The notes: generated by a model from the sequence alone, not told the origin. DNA of 53,977 nucleotides from Enterobacter mori LMG 25706 (GCF_000211415.1 NZ_GL890775.1:110844-164820), one strand, 5' to 3'. Positions 30,870 to 40,766 are shown, numbered from the stretch's first letter. A program made the numbers and translations.

Positions 30870-31278
30870 CGGCAGGCGTGTCATTTTACCTTTCCACGGG
30901 CCAGCATTTGCTGGCCCGTTTGCTTTGCTGTCAAGCGAAACGCGAGTGAATATTATACGGTTGATGCTTTTTTGTTCGCATGATTAGCCATGGGTTTTTC
31001 TTATAATTAGTGCATTGTGCTGGTCTGTTTTTTCATGCTGGCATATTGTTCTGGTTTTACGATCCCTCCTTGCCTTTAAACGTTATAAGCGTTTAAATTG
31101 CCCCCCAGATACTGTCAGACCGACTGTATTTGCGTGGTAAATCGAAAAACTATTCTTCTCCACGCCAGGACGGGAGCATTTCCCGCTGAAATTGAGCAAA
31201 TTTTCCGCTGTATCGTCCCGACAGGGATAGCGAAAATCTCAACGTTTTCAACACCACATCCACAGGCAGTAAGGTTTT
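30870..31278 (+). promoter_or_regulatory. Long intergenic/leader region before brnQ
   Basis: A 409-bp gap with no gene I can support. It holds the phoR terminator (30896-30919), a TATAAT at 31002-31007 and a palindrome with arms TTTAAACG (31075-31082) and CGTTTAAA (31090-31097). About 180 bp of non-coding sequence with moderate self-complementarity then lead to the TAAGG ribosome-binding site of brnQ. It may be an untranslated leader that controls brnQ; that is inference. Confidence 0.5.
30896..30930 (+). terminator. phoBR terminator
   Basis: A perfect 10-bp stem ACGGGCCAGC (30896-30905) / GCTGGCCCGT (30910-30919) with loop ATTT and a T-rich tail. A smaller CGCCTG/CAGGCG hairpin overlaps the phoR stop codon just upstream. 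Confidence 0.85.
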
Positions 31279-32598
31279 ATGACCCATCACTTAAAATCGC
31301 GTGACATCATCGCGCTGGGCTTTATGACATTTGCGCTGTTCGTTGGCGCAGGTAACATCATTTTCCCTCCAATGGTTGGCTTACAGGCGGGTGAACACGT
31401 CTGGACAGCTGCGTTTGGCTTCCTGATTACTGCCGTGGGTCTACCGGTTCTCACCGTTGTCGCGCTGGCGAAAGTCGGTGGCGGCGTGGACAGCCTCAGC
31501 ACCCCGATTGGCAAAGTGGCTGGCGTTCTGCTGGCGACCGTCTGCTATCTGGCCGTTGGTCCGCTGTTTGCGACCCCGCGTACGGCGACCGTTTCCTTTG
31601 AAGTGGGGATTGCTCCGCTGACGGGTGACGGCGCGATGCCGCTGTTTATCTACAGCCTGATCTACTTCGCGATTGTGATTCTGGTTTCCCTCTACCCGGG
31701 CAAATTGCTGGATACCGTGGGTAACTTCCTGGCGCCGCTGAAAATTGTGGCCCTGATCGTGCTGGCGGTAGCCGCTATCGTCTGGCCTGCAGGCCCGATT
31801 AGCGACGCGATGGACGCCTATAAAAATGCTGCGTTCTCCAACGGCTTTGTAAACGGCTATCTGACGATGGATACGCTGGGCGCGATGGTGTTTGGTATCG
31901 TTATCGTCAATGCCGCGCGTTCCCGCGGCGTGACTGAAGCGCGCCTGCTGACTCGCTATACCATCTGGGCTGGCCTGATGGCCGGTGTGGGTCTGACGCT
32001 GCTGTATCTGGCACTGTTCCGCCTGGGTTCCGACAGCGCCATGCTGGTCGATCAGAACGCCAACGGTGCAGCTATCCTGCACGCTTACGTTCAGCACACC
32101 TTCGGTGGTGCGGGCAGCATGCTGCTGGCGGCGCTTATTTTCCTGGCGTGTCTGGTGACGGCGGTTGGCCTGACCTGTGCCTGCGCAGAGTTCTTTGCAC
32201 AGTATCTGCCGCTCTCTTACCGCACCCTGGTGTTTATCCTCGGCATCTTCTCTATGGCGGTGTCCAACCTCGGTCTGAGCCACCTGATTCAGGTCTCTAT
32301 TCCGGTACTGACGGCGATTTATCCGCCGTGTATCGTGCTGGTGGTGCTGAGCTTTACTCGCCCGTGGTGGAACAACTCGTCGCGAATTATCGCGCCAGCC
32401 ATGTTTATCAGCCTGATTTTTGGTATCCTTGACGGGATTAAAGCATCAGCTTTCGCAGACATCCTGCCTGCATGGACACAGCGTCTGCCGCTGTCTGAGC
32501 AAGGCCTGGCCTGGCTGATGCCTACCGTTGTTGCACTGGTTCTGGCGATTATCTGGGACCGTGCTGCAGGGCGTCAGGTCGCATCGAACGCCCATTAA
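31279..32598 (+). CDS. brnQ: Branched-chain amino-acid transporter BrnQ (LIV-II)
   Basis: A sodium-coupled carrier for leucine, isoleucine and valine in the inner membrane. The 439 residues are identical in length to E. coli BrnQ, with 12 predicted spans and the LIVCS-family start [27 protein letters not shown] ribosome-binding site precedes the ATG. A strong terminator separates it from proY. Confidence 0.96.
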   Translation: MTHHLKSRDIIALGFMTFALFVGAGNIIFPPMVGLQAGEHVWTAAFGFLITAVGLPVLTVVALAKVGGGVDSLSTPIGKVAGVLLATVCYLAVGPLFATPRTATVSFEVGIAPLTGDGAMPLFIYSLIYFAIVILVSLYPGKLLDTVGNFLAPLKIVALIVLAVAAIVWPAGPISDAMDAYKNAAFSNGFVNGYLTMDTLGAMVFGIVIVNAARSRGVTEARLLTRYTIWAGLMAGVGLTLLYLALFRLGSDSAMLVDQNANGAAILHAYVQHTFGGAGSMLLAALIFLACLVTAVGLTCACAEFFAQYLPLSYRTLVFILGIFSMAVSNLGLSHLIQVSIPVLTAIYPPCIVLVVLSFTRPWWNNSSRIIAPAMFISLIFGILDGIKASAFADILPAWTQRLPLSEQGLAWLMPTVVALVLAIIWDRAAGRQVASNAH

Positions 32599-32618
32599 TC
32601 AACGGCAACAAACTGTTT

Positions 32619-32650
32619 AACCACGGGGCTTAAGGCCCCGTGGTTTTTTG
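32619..32650 (+). terminator. Rho-independent terminator after brnQ
   Basis: Arms AACCACGGGG and CCCCGTGGTT with a short loop, followed by a long T-rich tract (32644-32656). It lies between brnQ and proY. Confidence 0.92.
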
Positions 32651-32679
32651 TTTTTTTCGTGTTGAATGGCAAGATTTAA

Positions 32680-34053
32680 ATGGAAAGCACTAACAAACTT
32701 AAACGTGGATTGAGCACGCGCCACATCCGCTTTATGGCGCTGGGCTCGGCTATCGGCACCGGTCTTTTTTATGGCTCGGCAGATGCCATTAAAATGGCCG
32801 GTCCCAGCGTTCTGCTGGCGTACATCATCGGCGGCGTGGCGGCCTATATCATCATGCGCGCGCTGGGTGAGATGTCGGTTCACAACCCGTCAGCCAGCTC
32901 CTTCTCGCGCTACGCGCAGGAAAACTTAGGCCCGCTGGCCGGGTTTATCACCGGCTGGACCTACTGCTTTGAAATCCTGATTGTGGCGATTGCCGACGTG
33001 ACCGCGTTTGGCATTTATATGGGCGTCTGGTTCCCGGCGGTGCCGCACTGGATATGGGTGCTGAGCGTGGTGCTGATCATCTGCGCCGTCAACCTGATGA
33101 GCGTGAAGGTGTTTGGTGAGCTGGAGTTCTGGTTCTCCTTCTTTAAAGTCGCGACCATTATCATCATGATCCTCGCCGGTTTCGGCATCATCATCTGGGG
33201 TATTGGTAACGGCGGCCAGCCGACCGGTATCCATAACTTGTGGAGCAACGGCGGCTTCTTCAGTAACGGCTGGCTCGGCATGGTGATGTCGCTCCAGATG
33301 GTCATGTTTGCCTACGGCGGTATCGAGATAATCGGTATTCCCGCTGGTGAAGCGAAAGACCCGGAGAAATCCATTCCGCGCGCCATCAACTCGGTGCCGA
33401 TGCGTATTCTGGTGTTCTATGTGGGTACGCTGTTTGTGATCATGTCCATTTACCCGTGGAACCAGGTAGGCACCAACGGCAGCCCATTTGTTCTGACCTT
33501 CCAGCACATGGGCATCGCCTTTGCCGCCAGCATTCTCAACTTTGTAGTACTGACCGCGTCGCTTTCCGCGATCAACAGCGACGTCTTTGGCGTGGGCCGT
33601 ATGCTGCACGGCATGGCGGAACAGGGCAGTGCGCCGAAGGTGTTCGCCAAAACCTCACGCCGCGGCACGCCGTGGGTGACCGTCGTGGTCATGACCGTGG
33701 CGCTGCTGTTCTCGGTTTACCTGAACTACATCATGCCGGAAAATGTCTTCCTGGTGATTGCATCGCTGGCGACTTTCGCGACGGTGTGGGTGTGGATCAT
33801 GATCCTGCTGTCGCAGATTGCGTTCCGCCGTCGTCTGTCGCCGGATGAGACGAAAGCGCTGAAGTTCAAAGTACCGGGCGGGGTGGCAACCACCGTCGTT
33901 GGGCTGATCTTCCTGGTGTTTATCATTGGCCTGATTGGCTACCACCCGGACACCCGTATTTCCCTGTACGTGGGCTTCGCGTGGATTGTTCTACTGCTGG
34001 TGGGCTGGATGTTCAAATGCCGCCGCGACCGTCAGCTGGCGGAAGCACAGTAA
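32680..34053 (+). CDS. proY: Amino-acid permease ProY (proline-specific type)
   Basis: A 457-residue APC-superfamily permease with 12 spans, nearly identical to E. coli Pro[20 protein letters not shown] at the N-terminus and [20 protein letters not shown]. Proline transport by ProY is cryptic in E. coli and Salmonella; histidine has also been suggested. The ribosome-binding site is weak. It is followed by a REP palindrome. Confidence 0.94.
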   Translation: MESTNKLKRGLSTRHIRFMALGSAIGTGLFYGSADAIKMAGPSVLLAYIIGGVAAYIIMRALGEMSVHNPSASSFSRYAQENLGPLAGFITGWTYCFEILIVAIADVTAFGIYMGVWFPAVPHWIWVLSVVLIICAVNLMSVKVFGELEFWFSFFKVATIIIMILAGFGIIIWGIGNGGQPTGIHNLWSNGGFFSNGWLGMVMSLQMVMFAYGGIEIIGIPAGEAKDPEKSIPRAINSVPMRILVFYVGTLFVIMSIYPWNQVGTNGSPFVLTFQHMGIAFAASILNFVVLTASLSAINSDVFGVGRMLHGMAEQGSAPKVFAKTSRRGTPWVTVVVMTVALLFSVYLNYIMPENVFLVIASLATFATVWVWIMILLSQIAFRRRLSPDETKALKFKVPGGVATTVVGLIFLVFIIGLIGYHPDTRISLYVGFAWIVLLLVGWMFKCRRDRQLAEAQ

Positions 34054-34062
34054 GGTAAAAAT

Positions 34063-34092
34063 GCCGGGTGGCGCTGCGCTTACCCGGCCTAC
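34063..34092. repeat. REP palindrome between proY and malZ
   Basis: GCCGGGTGGCGCTGCGCTTA then CCCGGCCTAC; identical in its core to the copy at the right end of the window (53947-53977). Confidence 0.9.
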
Positions 34093-34119
34093 ACTCCCTT
34101 TTGCCCCGGAAAAAAATCT

Positions 34120-34139
34120 CCTCCTCCTTTCTCCTCCCC
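34120..34139 (-). promoter_or_regulatory. Putative MalT boxes upstream of malZ
   Basis: On the minus strand the CT-rich tract reads as two abutting sites, GGGGAGGAGA (34130-34139) and AAGGAGGAGG (34120-34129). They match the MalT consensus GGGGA(T/G)GAGG at 9 and 8 of 10 positions. malZ is MalT-activated in E. coli, so the sites fit. Confidence 0.6.
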
Positions 34140-34217
34140 CAATAATCCCGATCGTGATGAGCTATCCTTAACCACCCTGTGGCAAGGTGACGTCAATTTC
34201 ATCAAAGGGGATTCGTG

Positions 34218-36035
34218 ATGTTAAACGCCTGGCACCTACCGGTTGCCCCATTTGTTAAGCAAAACAAAGACAACCTTGTGATTACGCTCTGGCTGGCGGG
34301 GGAAAACCAGCCTGAACGCGTGACGCTCCGCGCCGAAATAGATAACGAAGAGACCGGGCTGAAAATGCACAAGCTGCGCAGCCAGCCGCAGCCGGGGATC
34401 ACGGCGTGGCGAGCGAATATCGACCTGAGTAGCGGACAGCCGCGTCGCCGTTACAGCTTCAAACTGTTGTGGAACAACCGTCAGCTGTGGTTTACCCCGC
34501 AGGGGTTTAGTCGTTTCCCGCCCGCACGGCTGGAGCAGTTTGCGGTCGATTACCCGGATAATGGCCCGCAGTGGGTTAACGATCAGGTCTTTTACCAGAT
34601 TTTCCCGGACCGCTTTGCGCGCAGCGAAAAGCGCACCGCACAGCAGGATAAGGTTTATTACCACCACGCGGCGGGTCACGACGTCATTATGAAAGCGTGG
34701 GATGACCCGGTGACGGCGCAGGCTGGCGGCTCGACCTTTTACGGCGGCGATCTCGACGGTATCAGCGAAAAACTGCCGTACCTGAAAAAGCTTGGCGTGA
34801 CGGCGCTCTACCTGAACCCGGTGTTTAAAGCCCCAAGCGTGCACAAATACGATACGCAGGATTATCGCCACGTTGACGAACAGTTTGGCGGTGACGAGGC
34901 GCTGCTGCGCCTGCGTAAGAACACCCAAAATGAAGGCATGCGCCTGATCCTGGACGGCGTGTTCAACCACAGCGGAGATTCACACGCCTGGTTTGACCGC
35001 CATAATCAGTCGATGGGCGGGGCATGTCATAACCCGGACTCGCCGCAGCGCGACTGGTACAGCTTTAGCGAAGATGGACGCGCCCTGGACTGGCTGGGTT
35101 ACGCCAGCCTGCCGAAGCTGGATTTCCAGTCGCCAACGCTCGTGAATGAAATATACGGCGGCGAAGACAGCATCGTCCGCCACTGGCTGAAAGCGCCGTG
35201 GACCATGGACGGCTGGCGTCTGGACGTGGTGCATATGCTCGGTGAAGCGGGCGGCGCGCGGAACAACCTTCAGCACGTCGCGGGGATCACGCGCTCGGCA
35301 AAAGCGGCCCAGCCTGAAGCGTTTGTCTTCGGCGAGCACTTTGGCGACGCGCGCCAGTGGCTGCAGAACGATGCGGAAGATGCGGCAATGAACTATCGCG
35401 GCTTCACCTTCCCGCTGTGGGGATTCCTCGCTAACACCGATATCTCCTACGATCCGAACCATATAGACGCTGAAACCTGCATGGCGTGGATGGAGAACTA
35501 TCGCGCCGGTCTGTCTCATCAGCAGCAGCTGCGGATGTTTAACCAGCTCGATAGCCACGACACCGCGCGCTTTAAATCCCTGCTCGGCAAGGATGTGGCG
35601 CGTCTGCCGCTGGCGGTGACCTGGCTCTTTACCTGGCCTGGGGTGCCGTGTATTTATTACGGCGACGAAGTGGGGCTGGACGGCAACAACGATCCGTTCT
35701 GCCGCAAAACCTTCCCGTGGGAGCCGGCGAAACAGGACAAGGTGCTGTTCAGCCTGTATCAGCGGCTGGCGAAGCTGCGTAAACAGAATCAGGCTCTGCG
35801 CTACGGTGGCTGTCAGGTGGTCTATGCGCACGATAACGTGGCGGTGTTTGCCCGCGTCTATAACCAGCAACGCGTGCTGATCGCCATCAACCGGGGCGAG
35901 GCCTGCGAAGTGGTGCTCGATGATTCACCGCTGCTGAAGGTGGCGACGTGGAAAATTAAAGAGGGCAAGGCGACGATACAGGACGGCGTGCTGGTGCTGC
36001 CTGCGGTATCCGCGACGATCTGGTTCGGCAGCTAA
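34218..36035 (+). CDS. malZ: Maltodextrin glucosidase MalZ
   Basis: A GH13 cytosolic enzyme releasing glucose from the reducing end of maltodextrins. The 605 residues include the catalytic nucleophile D336 (GWRLDVVHM), acid/base E373 ([10 protein letters not shown]) and third carboxylate D448 (LDSHDTARF). DGVFNHSG and [10 protein letters not shown] are also typical. Start ATG 34218 with AAAGGGG upstream; a GTG directly before it is the alternative. MalT-like boxes lie upstream. Confidence 0.96.
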   Translation: MLNAWHLPVAPFVKQNKDNLVITLWLAGENQPERVTLRAEIDNEETGLKMHKLRSQPQPGITAWRANIDLSSGQPRRRYSFKLLWNNRQLWFTPQGFSRFPPARLEQFAVDYPDNGPQWVNDQVFYQIFPDRFARSEKRTAQQDKVYYHHAAGHDVIMKAWDDPVTAQAGGSTFYGGDLDGISEKLPYLKKLGVTALYLNPVFKAPSVHKYDTQDYRHVDEQFGGDEALLRLRKNTQNEGMRLILDGVFNHSGDSHAWFDRHNQSMGGACHNPDSPQRDWYSFSEDGRALDWLGYASLPKLDFQSPTLVNEIYGGEDSIVRHWLKAPWTMDGWRLDVVHMLGEAGGARNNLQHVAGITRSAKAAQPEAFVFGEHFGDARQWLQNDAEDAAMNYRGFTFPLWGFLANTDISYDPNHIDAETCMAWMENYRAGLSHQQQLRMFNQLDSHDTARFKSLLGKDVARLPLAVTWLFTWPGVPCIYYGDEVGLDGNNDPFCRKTFPWEPAKQDKVLFSLYQRLAKLRKQNQALRYGGCQVVYAHDNVAVFARVYNQQRVLIAINRGEACEVVLDDSPLLKVATWKIKEGKATIQDGVLVLPAVSATIWFGS

Positions 36036-36044
36036 GCGCTGTTA

Positions 36045-36125
36045 ATGTTTCCACCTTTTAAGATGGCGCAAATGCAACTATTTGTGTCAATCTTAACGGA
36101 TCGTTTACGGTGAAGGTGGAAACAT
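36045..36125 (+). promoter_or_regulatory. Nested inverted repeat enclosing the RBS and start codon of the DUF2339 gene
   Basis: A perfect 13-bp inverted repeat (36045-36057 with 36113-36125) places the Shine-Dalgarno sequence AAGGTGGA and the first two bases of the start codon in its right arm. Inside lies a second hairpin (36058-36073 with 36080-36096) of 16 pairs, two of them G-U, with one bulged A and a six-base loop. If transcribed from malZ or from a promoter upstream of 36045, the leader would hide the ribosome-binding site. The terminal repeats could alternatively mark a small mobile element. Confidence 0.6.
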
Positions 36126-38739
36126 GGACGAGCTTTACATCCTTGGCTGTTTGTTCCTGGTTTTTGCGCTGGTGGTGGCACCCGTGCTGGCGGTTATAGG
36201 TTTTAATCGCAGCACGGCGGCGCGCCAGGAGATCGCCCGGCTACGCCAGCGCATTGAGGCGCTAGAGCAGCGCGGCGTGCCTGAAAGCGCGCCGGAGCCG
36301 GTGCAAGCCACCGCACCGGTGGCTGTGACCGCGCCGGTGGTTGAGGACGCTCCCGCGCCTGTCGACCCCTGGCGCCCCGATACTCCCGCTGCCGTGGCAA
36401 AACCCGCTCCCGCCCCGGCGCCTGCGGCAAAACAGCCTTCTGCCTTTGGCGGCATACTAACGTCGCTGGTGCGCTGGTTCATGCAGGGTAATCCGCTGGC
36501 GAAACTTGGGATCTTGCTGCTCTTCCTCGGTCTTTCATTCCTGCTGCGCTATACCGTTGAACATTCCCTGTTCCCGCTTGAGCTGCGCCTCGTGGCAACG
36601 GCGCTATTTGCCATCGTTCTGCTGGCGGTTGGGTGGCGGCTGCGGCACAGGCAGCGTGTCTATGCGCTGATCCTCCAGGGCGGGGCTACCGGCGTGCTCT
36701 ACCTGACGGTGTTTGGCGCATTCCGGCTCTGGCAAATGCTGCCGATGACGCTGGCCTTTGCGCTTCTGGTGGTGATATGCGCGGCGAGCGTCGGGCTGGC
36801 GGTGCTGCAGAAGGCGCTGAGTCTCGCCATGCTGGCGAGCCTCGGCGGGTATCTTGCGCCGCTGCTGTTGTCCACCGGGGGCGGCAGCTTTGTCGCGCTG
36901 TTCTCTTTCTATCTTCTGCTTTCTATCGGGATTCTCGTTATCAGCATCTGGCAGCACTGGCGCGAGCTGAATCTGCTCGGGCTGCTGTTTACGTTCGGCG
37001 TGGGCGGCCTGTGGGGGCTGAATGACTACCAGCCTGAAAACTACTGGGTCTGCCAGCTGTTCCTGATTGCCAATACGCTGATATTCGGCGTCCTGAGCGT
37101 GGCGCTGTCGCTGCGGGCGCAGGAGAAAGGGAAGCAAATTATTGACGGCGTGCTGCTGTTTGCCCCGCCGCTGATCGGTTTCGGAATGCAGTACGGCATG
37201 ACCCGGCACTGGGAATATGGCCCGGCCCTGAGCGCGCTGGGATACGGCGCATTTTATCTTACCCTCGCGTTCCTTGCGCTGCGGCGCTATCCCTCTATCG
37301 GACGACCGCTGGTCATGGCTGCGCTGGCCATCGGCGGCGGGTTCGCGACGCTCGCGATTCCGCTGGCGCTGTCGGCGCGCTGGACGGCGATGGCCTGGGC
37401 GCTGGAAGGGCTGGGTATCCTCTGGCTGGGCGTGCAGCAGCATCAGCGTCGCATGAGCTATAGCGGGACGGCGCTGCTGGTGCTGGCGCTCGGCAGCGCG
37501 CTGTGGGCGCAAACGAACGGCGTTTCGTCGCTGAGCCTGCTGCTGATCTTCATCATCCTCAGCCTTTGCTGGCTGGCTGCGGCCTGGCTGTGGCGGACTC
37601 TCTTTATGCCGGTCAGTTGGGCGCTGCTTGCCGGTGGGCTGCTGTTCTGGCTCGTGGCGCTATTGGGCGCATCGGGGCTGGTGATGACGCAGGAATTACC
37701 GATTCTGGCGGGCGTGCTGGCGCTGACGGCGGCGTCGGTCTGGGGCTGGCGGCAGGTGGCTGCGCGTTTAGCGTGGCGGGAGCTGGATGCCAGCAAATGG
37801 CTGCTGTGGCCGGTTATGCTGCTGATGGTGGGGTATCAACTCTGGCACCAGCAGATCGTTGCCGCCGGCTGGTCGAATCTCGCCTGGTGCGTTGCGCTTC
37901 CTGCCGCACTGATGCTGCTGCGGCGCGACGGTAAAAGGCTCCTGCCGCGCATCGCGATGGGGCTGCATCTGTCGCTGTTCTGGATGATTTTACTGGCGTT
38001 GGCCGCCGAGCTTTACTGGTTTACCCGGTCGTTGCCGTGGGGCATGGCTGCCTGGGGCAGCGGATTAGCGATGGCTGCAGGCGGCGGGGTGATTATGGGG
38101 CTCTCTGCAGCCGTAAGGCGTCGCGGGTGGCCGTTCCGGGAGTGGCCTGCACTCTATGCCTGCCTTGCACCGATCCCCGTGGTCGTGGCGCTGCTGGTAT
38201 TGCTGGTGGTGACCAATTTCCAGGACGGCGTGGTCTATCGTCAGACCTGGCTGCCGCTAGTAAACCCGCTTGAGGAAGGCGCGGCGTTCGCGCTGCTGGG
38301 GCTGGTGGTCTTTTATCGGGCTGTGGATCGCTACTACCCGGCGTGGCTCTCGCAGGCCCGCCCGTGGCCTGCCGTCGCGATGATGGCGTTTGGCTTCTGG
38401 TGGCTGAACGGTGCGCTGATGCGCGCGCTGGCCTGGTACGGTGATGTGGCCTGGAATATGGCATCGCTGTGGGATTCGCGGCTTATCCAGACCCGTTTTG
38501 CCCTGTTCTGGATGCTGAGCGCGCTGGTGGTCATGATCCATGCCACCCGTCGGGCTTCCCGGCAGGAGTGGCTTAGCGGTGCCGCGCTGCTGGGCGTGGT
38601 AATGGTTAAACTGATGCTGGTGGACAGCGCGGGCGGAGGCGGTTTGTCGCGCGCGGTGGCGTTTATCGGCGTGGCGATACTGGTTCTGATCGTGGGGTAT
38701 TTCTCACCGCTACCGCCCAAAACAGGAGATGAAAAATGA
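36124..38739 (+). CDS. DUF2339 polytopic membrane protein
   Basis: An 871-residue inner-membrane protein of the DUF2339 family. It has an N-terminal span (about 5-27), a short coiled-coil-like segment (RQEIARLRQRIEALEQRG), an Ala/Pro/Val-rich linker (about 55-105), then more than twenty hydrophobic spans to the C-terminus. Function is unknown. Codon use and GC match neighbouring genes. The next gene (DUF3999) overlaps it by ATGA, so the products are probably made in fixed ratio and may form a complex. Absent between malZ and acpH in E. coli K-12. Confidence 0.88.
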   Translation: MDELYILGCLFLVFALVVAPVLAVIGFNRSTAARQEIARLRQRIEALEQRGVPESAPEPVQATAPVAVTAPVVEDAPAPVDPWRPDTPAAVAKPAPAPAPAAKQPSAFGGILTSLVRWFMQGNPLAKLGILLLFLGLSFLLRYTVEHSLFPLELRLVATALFAIVLLAVGWRLRHRQRVYALILQGGATGVLYLTVFGAFRLWQMLPMTLAFALLVVICAASVGLAVLQKALSLAMLASLGGYLAPLLLSTGGGSFVALFSFYLLLSIGILVISIWQHWRELNLLGLLFTFGVGGLWGLNDYQPENYWVCQLFLIANTLIFGVLSVALSLRAQEKGKQIIDGVLLFAPPLIGFGMQYGMTRHWEYGPALSALGYGAFYLTLAFLALRRYPSIGRPLVMAALAIGGGFATLAIPLALSARWTAMAWALEGLGILWLGVQQHQRRMSYSGTALLVLALGSALWAQTNGVSSLSLLLIFIILSLCWLAAAWLWRTLFMPVSWALLAGGLLFWLVALLGASGLVMTQELPILAGVLALTAASVWGWRQVAARLAWRELDASKWLLWPVMLLMVGYQLWHQQIVAAGWSNLAWCVALPAALMLLRRDGKRLLPRIAMGLHLSLFWMILLALAAELYWFTRSLPWGMAAWGSGLAMAAGGGVIMGLSAAVRRRGWPFREWPALYACLAPIPVVVALLVLLVVTNFQDGVVYRQTWLPLVNPLEEGAAFALLGLVVFYRAVDRYYPAWLSQARPWPAVAMMAFGFWWLNGALMRALAWYGDVAWNMASLWDSRLIQTRFALFWMLSALVVMIHATRRASRQEWLSGAALLGVVMVKLMLVDSAGGGGLSRAVAFIGVAILVLIVGYFSPLPPKTGDEK

Positions 38740-40121
38740 AATGGATGAAAGCGGTAGCCTGTACCGCGCTGCTGGCGCTTTCCGGCCCGGCGTTCTGCGA
38801 CGAGGGACAAACGGAAGCGCCCCAGGACTATGCCTTTGGTCTTTCACTCGATACATCTGTTCCTTCCCGGTGGTATCGGGTGATGCTGCCGCTGGCCGTC
38901 TATGAGCAAAGCACGTCGCCGGATCTGCACGATGTCCGCGTCTTTAATCAGTCGGGCGAGCCGGTTCCCTTCAGCCTGGTCACCGCGACGCGTCCACAGG
39001 CGCCTGTGCAATCTACGGCGCTGCGCCTCTTTCCCCTGGACGCCTCGCCGCTTGCGCCTGCGCGAGACGGTGGTGATAGCGATAAGATCCTGCTTCGTTC
39101 CGGAAGCGGCGTGGAGATTGTGCTCGAGGGGCAAAAAGCCGCCGCAGCCGGGCAACATTATCTGCTGACCCTGCCTGAGCAGGCGACGGGGGAGATGGCT
39201 CTATCCCAGCTGCAGCTGCTCTGGAATCCCCCTCAGACGCCGTGGCAGGGAACGGCATCGGTCTATTACAGCGAAGATCTTAAACGCTGGTATACCCTGC
39301 GCGAGGATATGCCCTTGCTGGACGTCGTCAGCGGCCAGGATCGTCTTAAGCTCGATCGGATCGATACCGATACGGTTTTATCTCCCGATGCGAATCGCTA
39401 TCTCATGGTGGTGCTGAACGCGCAGAGCCAGGGGATAACCCTGACCGGCGTAAACGCAATTAGCGCACCTGCTCAGGCGGTCCCGGAAGCGGTCAATCTT
39501 GAGGGGGAAGGGAAGATGTTATCGACAAGTGAAGCGCAGTGGCGCTGGGCGCACCCGCAGCCGCTGAGTGCTGTCAGCATCTCACTGAATGGCGATGGCG
39601 TCCTTCCCGTGGAGATAGCGTGGCGGAGTTCGGAAAAAGACGCGTGGCACCCCCTGAAGAAAGAGGTCCTGTACCGTCTGGAGGGGAAAACGTCGCCACC
39701 GGTTTCGCTTCACGGGGGGCTTGTGCAGGCAGTGAAAATCACAACGCTGAACGCGCGTCTGCCAGCATACCTGCCGAGCGTGACGGGACATCGCGACCGC
39801 TACGATCTGGTGTTCAACGCGCAGGGGAAAGCGCCGTACGTGCTCGCCTGGGGCAACGGCGCCGCAAAACCTGCCAGCGTGCAGCCCGGCATGCTGATCC
39901 CAGCCGACCTCCGCAAGACCTATGATATGGCGAACCTGCCGCAGGCCGACATTCGTGATGATGTCGCGTTAGGCGGCGAGGAGCGTCTGACCGCCACCTC
40001 TGCGGCCGAGCGGGAGAGCAGGATGAACACGCTGCTGGTATGGGGCGTGCTGATTGCAGGGGTGATTCTGCTGGCGGGCATGGCCTGGCGCATCTGGCGA
40101 GAGACGCAGCGTAAGGCATAA
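38736..40121 (+). CDS. DUF3999 secreted protein with C-terminal membrane anchor
   Basis: A 461-residue protein with a signal peptide (about 1-21, no good lipobox), a large beta-rich periplasmic part (about 22-425) and one C-terminal membrane span (about 432-454) ending in a basic cytosolic tail. It belongs to the DUF3999 family, commonly found beside DUF2339. Topology suggests a periplasmic partner of the upstream membrane protein. Its start overlaps the DUF2339 stop (ATGA), with AGGAGA as its ribosome-binding site inside the preceding gene. Function is unknown. Confidence 0.88.
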   Translation: MKWMKAVACTALLALSGPAFCDEGQTEAPQDYAFGLSLDTSVPSRWYRVMLPLAVYEQSTSPDLHDVRVFNQSGEPVPFSLVTATRPQAPVQSTALRLFPLDASPLAPARDGGDSDKILLRSGSGVEIVLEGQKAAAAGQHYLLTLPEQATGEMALSQLQLLWNPPQTPWQGTASVYYSEDLKRWYTLREDMPLLDVVSGQDRLKLDRIDTDTVLSPDANRYLMVVLNAQSQGITLTGVNAISAPAQAVPEAVNLEGEGKMLSTSEAQWRWAHPQPLSAVSISLNGDGVLPVEIAWRSSEKDAWHPLKKEVLYRLEGKTSPPVSLHGGLVQAVKITTLNARLPAYLPSVTGHRDRYDLVFNAQGKAPYVLAWGNGAAKPASVQPGMLIPADLRKTYDMANLPQADIRDDVALGGEERLTATSAAERESRMNTLLVWGVLIAGVILLAGMAWRIWRETQRKA

Positions 40122-40142
40122 AAAAAGCCCGCATTTGCGGGC
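40120..40142 (-). terminator. Terminator of the peroxiredoxin gene (convergent gap)
   Basis: GCCCGCA/TGCGGGC stem at 40127-40142. Read on the minus strand it is followed by a run of seven T, so it terminates the peroxiredoxin transcript. On the plus strand it lacks a U-tract and may only slow the DUF3999 transcript. Confidence 0.85.
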
Positions 40143-40163
40143 CTTCGTCGTAAACCGTGCCGA

Positions 40164-40766
40164 TTACAGGCTGGATACGTTCTCGGACAGGTATTTAGCC
40201 ACGCCGTCTGGAGACGCGTTCATACCTTCTTTTCCTTTTTCCCACTGAGCCGGGCACACTTCACCGTGCTCTTCGTGGAACTGCAGCGCGTCAACCATGC
40301 GCAGCATTTCGTCGATGTTACGACCCAGCGGCAGATCGTTCACAACCTGGTGACGAACGATGCCGTTTGCGTCGATCAGGAAAGAACCACGCAGGGCAAC
40401 GCCAGCGTCCGGATGTTCGATACCGTAAGCCTGCTGGATTTCGCGTTTGATGTCCGCAACCATTGCGTATTTCACCGCACCGATGCCGCCATTTTCGACA
40501 GGGGTGTTACGCCATGCGTTGTGTACAAATTCAGAGTCGAAGGAGACGCCAACCACTTCCACGCCACGCTTCTGGAATTCTTCATAACGTTTGTCGAACG
40601 CGATCAGCTCAGACGGGCAAACGAAAGTGAAGTCCATTGGCCAGAAGAACAGAACGGTCGCTTTACCGTTGGTGTGCTGTTTGAAGTTGAAGTTTTCAAC
40701 GATTTCCCCGTTGCCCAGAACTGCTGCAGCTGTAAAATCCGGAGCCGGACGAGTTACCAGAACCAT
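40164..40766 (-). CDS. tsaA: Typical 2-Cys peroxiredoxin (AhpC/TSA family)
   Basis: A 200-residue thiol peroxidase. The peroxidatic Cys is C50 (FTFVCPSEL) and the resolving Cys is C171 (EVCPAQW). The GGIG motif (93-96) is present, but the C-terminal Tyr-Phe motif that goes with sensitivity to over-oxidation is missing (KYLSENVSSL), so a robust enzyme is expected. It is distinct from ahpC of the ahpCF operon. Salmonella carries tsaA at this malZ-acpH position; note that tsaA has also been used for an unrelated tRNA methyltransferase. Transcribed alone with its own terminator. Confidence 0.88.
   Translation of the reverse strand: MVLVTRPAPDFTAAAVLGNGEIVENFNFKQHTNGKATVLFFWPMDFTFVCPSELIAFDKRYEEFQKRGVEVVGVSFDSEFVHNAWRNTPVENGGIGAVKYAMVADIKREIQQAYGIEHPDAGVALRGSFLIDANGIVRHQVVNDLPLGRNIDEMLRMVDALQFHEEHGEVCPAQWEKGKEGMNASPDGVAKYLSENVSSL

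Noticed and set aside
31098..31304. 68-codon frame in the brnQ leader, tested as a leader peptide
   Set aside because: It begins at a TTG without a ribosome-binding site, overlaps the brnQ start and shows no run of branched-chain amino-acid codons.
36604..37512. 302-codon frame opposite the DUF2339 gene, rich in Gln, Arg and Pro
   Set aside because: Composition is typical of the reverse strand of a hydrophobic membrane-protein gene.
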